A stretch of 16,186 bases of DNA from contig CAYZXU010000053.1 of the NCBI GenBank assembly GCA_964482535.1, positions 1-16,186 on the forward strand, read 5' to 3'. The notes beneath the pieces were generated by a model. That model searched no databases. It was not told the DNA's origin and saw only the letters and a list, made by a program, of their open reading frames with translations. Below, piece by piece: positions 14,293 to 16,186 of this stretch. The stretch is from CAYZXU01 sp964482535. GTDB taxonomy: Bacteria > Desulfobacterota > Desulfobacteria > Desulfobacterales > BuS5. Position numbers and translations under genes: made by a program. Position 1 is the stretch's first letter. Every line of letters starts with the position of its first letter.

Positions 14293-15227
14293 GACAAACG
14301 GATCCTGGGATCAAGATATCGGCAAATGATATCTACCATAAAATTAATCAGAACAAAGATTGCCGCTGAAAAAAGCACCAGCCCCTGGATCAAGGGATAA
14401 TCTCTGTTACTGATTGCACTGACTAAAAGATCCCCCAGCCCCGGCCATCCAAAAACAGTTTCAGTTATCACAGCGCCTTCGAGAATCATGCCGAATTCGA
14501 TTCCGACAACAGTTATAACAGGTATAAGCGCGTTTTTTAAAACATGTTTTGCAAACAAACAGGGCCTGACAACTCCCCTGGCGCGAAGCGCAAGGAGATG
14601 TTCCGATCCTAATGTTTCGATAATAGCGGAACGTAGCATTCGCGTGGTATAAGCAGTCAAGGCTGTACCCAGCGTAATGGCCGGAAGGACTATATGCTCC
14701 CAGCCGCCCCGGCCAAAAGCCGGAAGCCATTGCAGCTTTACACTAAAAACAATAATCAGCAGAAGCCCAAGCCAGTAATTGGGCATGGAGATTCCCAGTG
14801 CTGCAATCGTCACACCTGTGGAATCGATCCAGGTTCCCTGCTTTATGCCGGCAAGGATACCCAGGGGAACTGATATCAAAAAAGCTATAAGAATTGCAGC
14901 AACGGCAAGTGTAAGGGTTTTTGAAAAACCGGTGCGGATAAGTTCCATAACATCGGCCTGTTCAACCAAAGACTTTCCCAAATCAAGAGCCGCCACATGT
15001 TTCAGCCAGAAAAGGTATTGATGTAAAAAAGGTTTATCCAGTCCTTCCTTTTTTCTTATCCATTCCAGAGTGGCTTTATCTATTCCGGCTTCATCTCCAT
15101 ACCTGGCCACGGCTATTTCCGTTGCTGCGTCACCCGGGGCAAACATCATCATGGCATAGGTCAAAAATGTTGCTCCGAAAAGGACGAGAAGGGCTGTGAT
15201 TGTACGTTTTATTAAAAAAGATGGCAT
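14289..15227 (-). CDS. ABC importer permease, DppB/NikB family
   Basis: A 312-residue permease partner of the NikC/DppC-like protein. It begins with the family N-terminus FLIKRTITALLVLFGATFLTY (TM1), then the periplasmic EGLDKPFLHQYLFWL (61-75) and DLGKSL. The core includes ISMPNYWLGLLL (146-157), LQWLPAFGRGGWEHIVLPA (165-183), an EAA-type loop around LALRARGVVRPCLFAKHVL (212-230), VFGWPGLG (258-265) and AISNRDYPLIQ (271-281), ending in LDPRIR. The wording of several of these motifs is close to E. coli NikB, but they are shared by dipeptide permeases, so nickel is only a possibility. A GAGGT lies just before the ATG. The start lies inside the upstream ATPase gene (16-bp overlap), and the end overlaps the next permease by 4 bp. 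Confidence 0.9.
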   Translation of the reverse strand: MPSFLIKRTITALLVLFGATFLTYAMMMFAPGDAATEIAVARYGDEAGIDKATLEWIRKKEGLDKPFLHQYLFWLKHVAALDLGKSLVEQADVMELIRTGFSKTLTLAVAAILIAFLISVPLGILAGIKQGTWIDSTGVTIAALGISMPNYWLGLLLIIVFSVKLQWLPAFGRGGWEHIVLPAITLGTALTAYTTRMLRSAIIETLGSEHLLALRARGVVRPCLFAKHVLKNALIPVITVVGIEFGMILEGAVITETVFGWPGLGDLLVSAISNRDYPLIQGLVLFSAAIFVLINFMVDIICRYLDPRIRLS

Positions 15228-16168
15228 AATACCTCATGCCCTTTGGCAAGTATTTTTTTGTCCGGCATAATATTTTTACATAGAGAAAGCCTGCCCGGGC
15301 ATCTTGTATAAAAGGGACAACCTGGTGGAGGATGCTGAAGGGACGGAATCTCCCCTTGAAGAATAATCGGTTTGCCTTCCCGGATGCCTGGTTTTAAAAC
15401 ACTTGATAAAAGAGCCTTTGAGTAGGGGTGACATGGATTTGAAAAAAATATTTTTACAGGAGCTGTCTCGACTATTTTGCCGAGATACATAACTGCTACT
15501 GTGTCGCCGATATTTTTAACAAGACCCAGATCATGTGTAACAAGAAAGCTGGTAACCGGATATTCTTTTTTTATTTTGCAAAGCAATTTTGTGATTTTGT
15601 TTTGAATAACAGCGTCAAGGGCTGTGAGGGGTTCATCAAGAAAGAGAATGTCCGGTTCTGTTGACAGGGCACGGGCAATGCAAGCCCTTTGATTCTGGCC
15701 ACCCGAGACATTTGCCGGGCGACGTTCAAGGAGTTTTAAAGAAAGGCCTGTTTCCAATGCCAGCTTTTTTGCGGTTTCCGCCCTTTGTTTTTTCCCAACG
15801 CCCCTTGCCCTGAGAGGCTCCTCAATTGACCGGCCTAATGTTAAAAAAGGGCTTAATGAAGCGGAAGGATCCTGAAAAACCATCTGTGCGCCAGCTTTGA
15901 AGCGTTTATGGGCAGGATCATTCCTTTTTTTAATTGACTCTCCCTTAAAGATTATTTCACCTTTATGAAAAGGGAGAAGCCCAAGCATAGCCCATATCAA
16001 GGTGGTCTTTCCGGAACCGCTTTCGCCTATCAGACAAAAGGTCTCTTTTTCATGAATATTGATAGAGAGATCACGAACAGCATAAAAGGAAGCCCTCCGG
16101 AAAATTGATCCTGATCTTAAATTAAATTTTACTGAAAATTGCTTCAAACTTAAAAAAGGGATAGTCAT
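15212..16168 (-). CDS. ABC importer ATP-binding protein, OppF/DppF/NikE family
   Basis: A 318-residue cytoplasmic ATPase energising the two permeases encoded downstream. Walker A is GESGSGKT (48-55), the Q-loop is Gln99 in VFQDPSASLSP, the signature is VSGGQ (154-158), Walker B is ILFLDE with Glu179, and the H-loop is His212. The C-terminal oligopeptide-transporter extension is present, with the cysteine pattern PPPGCPFYTRCPGRLSLC (280-297; Cys284, Cys290, Cys297). This marks the Opp/Dpp/Nik class. Such importers use two different ATPases; the second, and a solute-binding protein, would lie beyond the right edge. The ATG overlaps a TGA of an upstream frame (ATGA), fitting translational coupling. 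No strong Shine-Dalgarno of its own is seen. Confidence 0.92.
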   Translation of the reverse strand: MTIPFLSLKQFSVKFNLRSGSIFRRASFYAVRDLSINIHEKETFCLIGESGSGKTTLIWAMLGLLPFHKGEIIFKGESIKKRNDPAHKRFKAGAQMVFQDPSASLSPFLTLGRSIEEPLRARGVGKKQRAETAKKLALETGLSLKLLERRPANVSGGQNQRACIARALSTEPDILFLDEPLTALDAVIQNKITKLLCKIKKEYPVTSFLVTHDLGLVKNIGDTVAVMYLGKIVETAPVKIFFSNPCHPYSKALLSSVLKPGIREGKPIILQGEIPSLQHPPPGCPFYTRCPGRLSLCKNIMPDKKILAKGHEVLCHLF

Positions 16169-16186
16169 TTTTTGTTTTTTTCTGAG
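16165..16186 (-). CDS. Extreme C-terminus of a gene truncated by the window edge
   Basis: On the - strand a frame from the right edge ends in TGA at 16167-16165, overlapping the ATPase start codon as ATGA. Only SEKNKK is visible. The tight overlap matches the style of this operon, so it is probably the preceding importer gene, perhaps the first ATPase (OppD/DppD/NikD type). Identity cannot be determined. Confidence 0.35.

Noticed and set aside
14461..14730. 89-codon open frame within the NikB-like permease on the same strand
   Set aside because: It is in a different frame from a well-supported permease and has a composition typical of an out-of-frame read.

Overview
The window looks like chromosomal DNA of an anaerobic Desulfobacterota-type bacterium (Desulfobacterales-like). 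This is inferred from moderately AT-rich DNA, a divergent formate--tetrahydrofolate ligase of a kind I associate with sulfate reducers, a glutaminyl-tRNA synthetase, a MEMO/AmrB protein and a BmrCD-like ABC exporter pair. No rRNA, tRNA, CRISPR array, insertion sequence, integrase or phage gene was recognised. The layout is that of an ordinary, compact chromosome.

Left part, + strand (1-2650): the tail of an unidentified reading frame, then a secreted or membrane-anchored alpha/beta hydrolase (159-1223) overlapping by 8 bp an LplT-like MFS transporter (1216-2481). Together they look like a lysophospholipid or acyl-lipid handling pair. The unit ends at a bidirectional terminator (2616-2648), which also serves the gene facing it.

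Middle left, - strand (2675-8478): fhs (formate--THF ligase) has its own promoter, Shine-Dalgarno and leader dyad. Beyond it lies a two-gene operon encoding a heterodimeric ABC exporter. The promoter-proximal subunit (597 aa) carries the degenerate ATPase site and an in-frame 18-bp tandem repeat. The second (672 aa) carries the catalytic glutamate and a large loop between TM1 and TM2. The two overlap by 11 bp.

Middle right: a divergent promoter region (8479-8621) separates the exporter operon from a 666-aa RNase II-family exoribonuclease (+ strand). That gene converges on glnS with only 4 bp between the stop codons. glnS lies downstream of amrB (MEMO-like) on the - strand, and amrB has a good promoter and a very strong Shine-Dalgarno.

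Right part, - strand (13429-16186): three genes of a peptide/nickel-type ABC importer (ATPase, NikB/DppB-like permease, NikC/DppC-like permease), all overlapping. The operon continues past the right edge, where a second ATPase and a binding protein would be expected.

The points most worth a second look are the altered active-site motifs of the formate--THF ligase, the 18-bp repeat that lengthens the exporter nucleotide-binding domain by 12 residues, the hydrolase/LplT pair, and the orphan amrB placed with glnS. I did not find convincing evidence for a wholly new multi-gene system.
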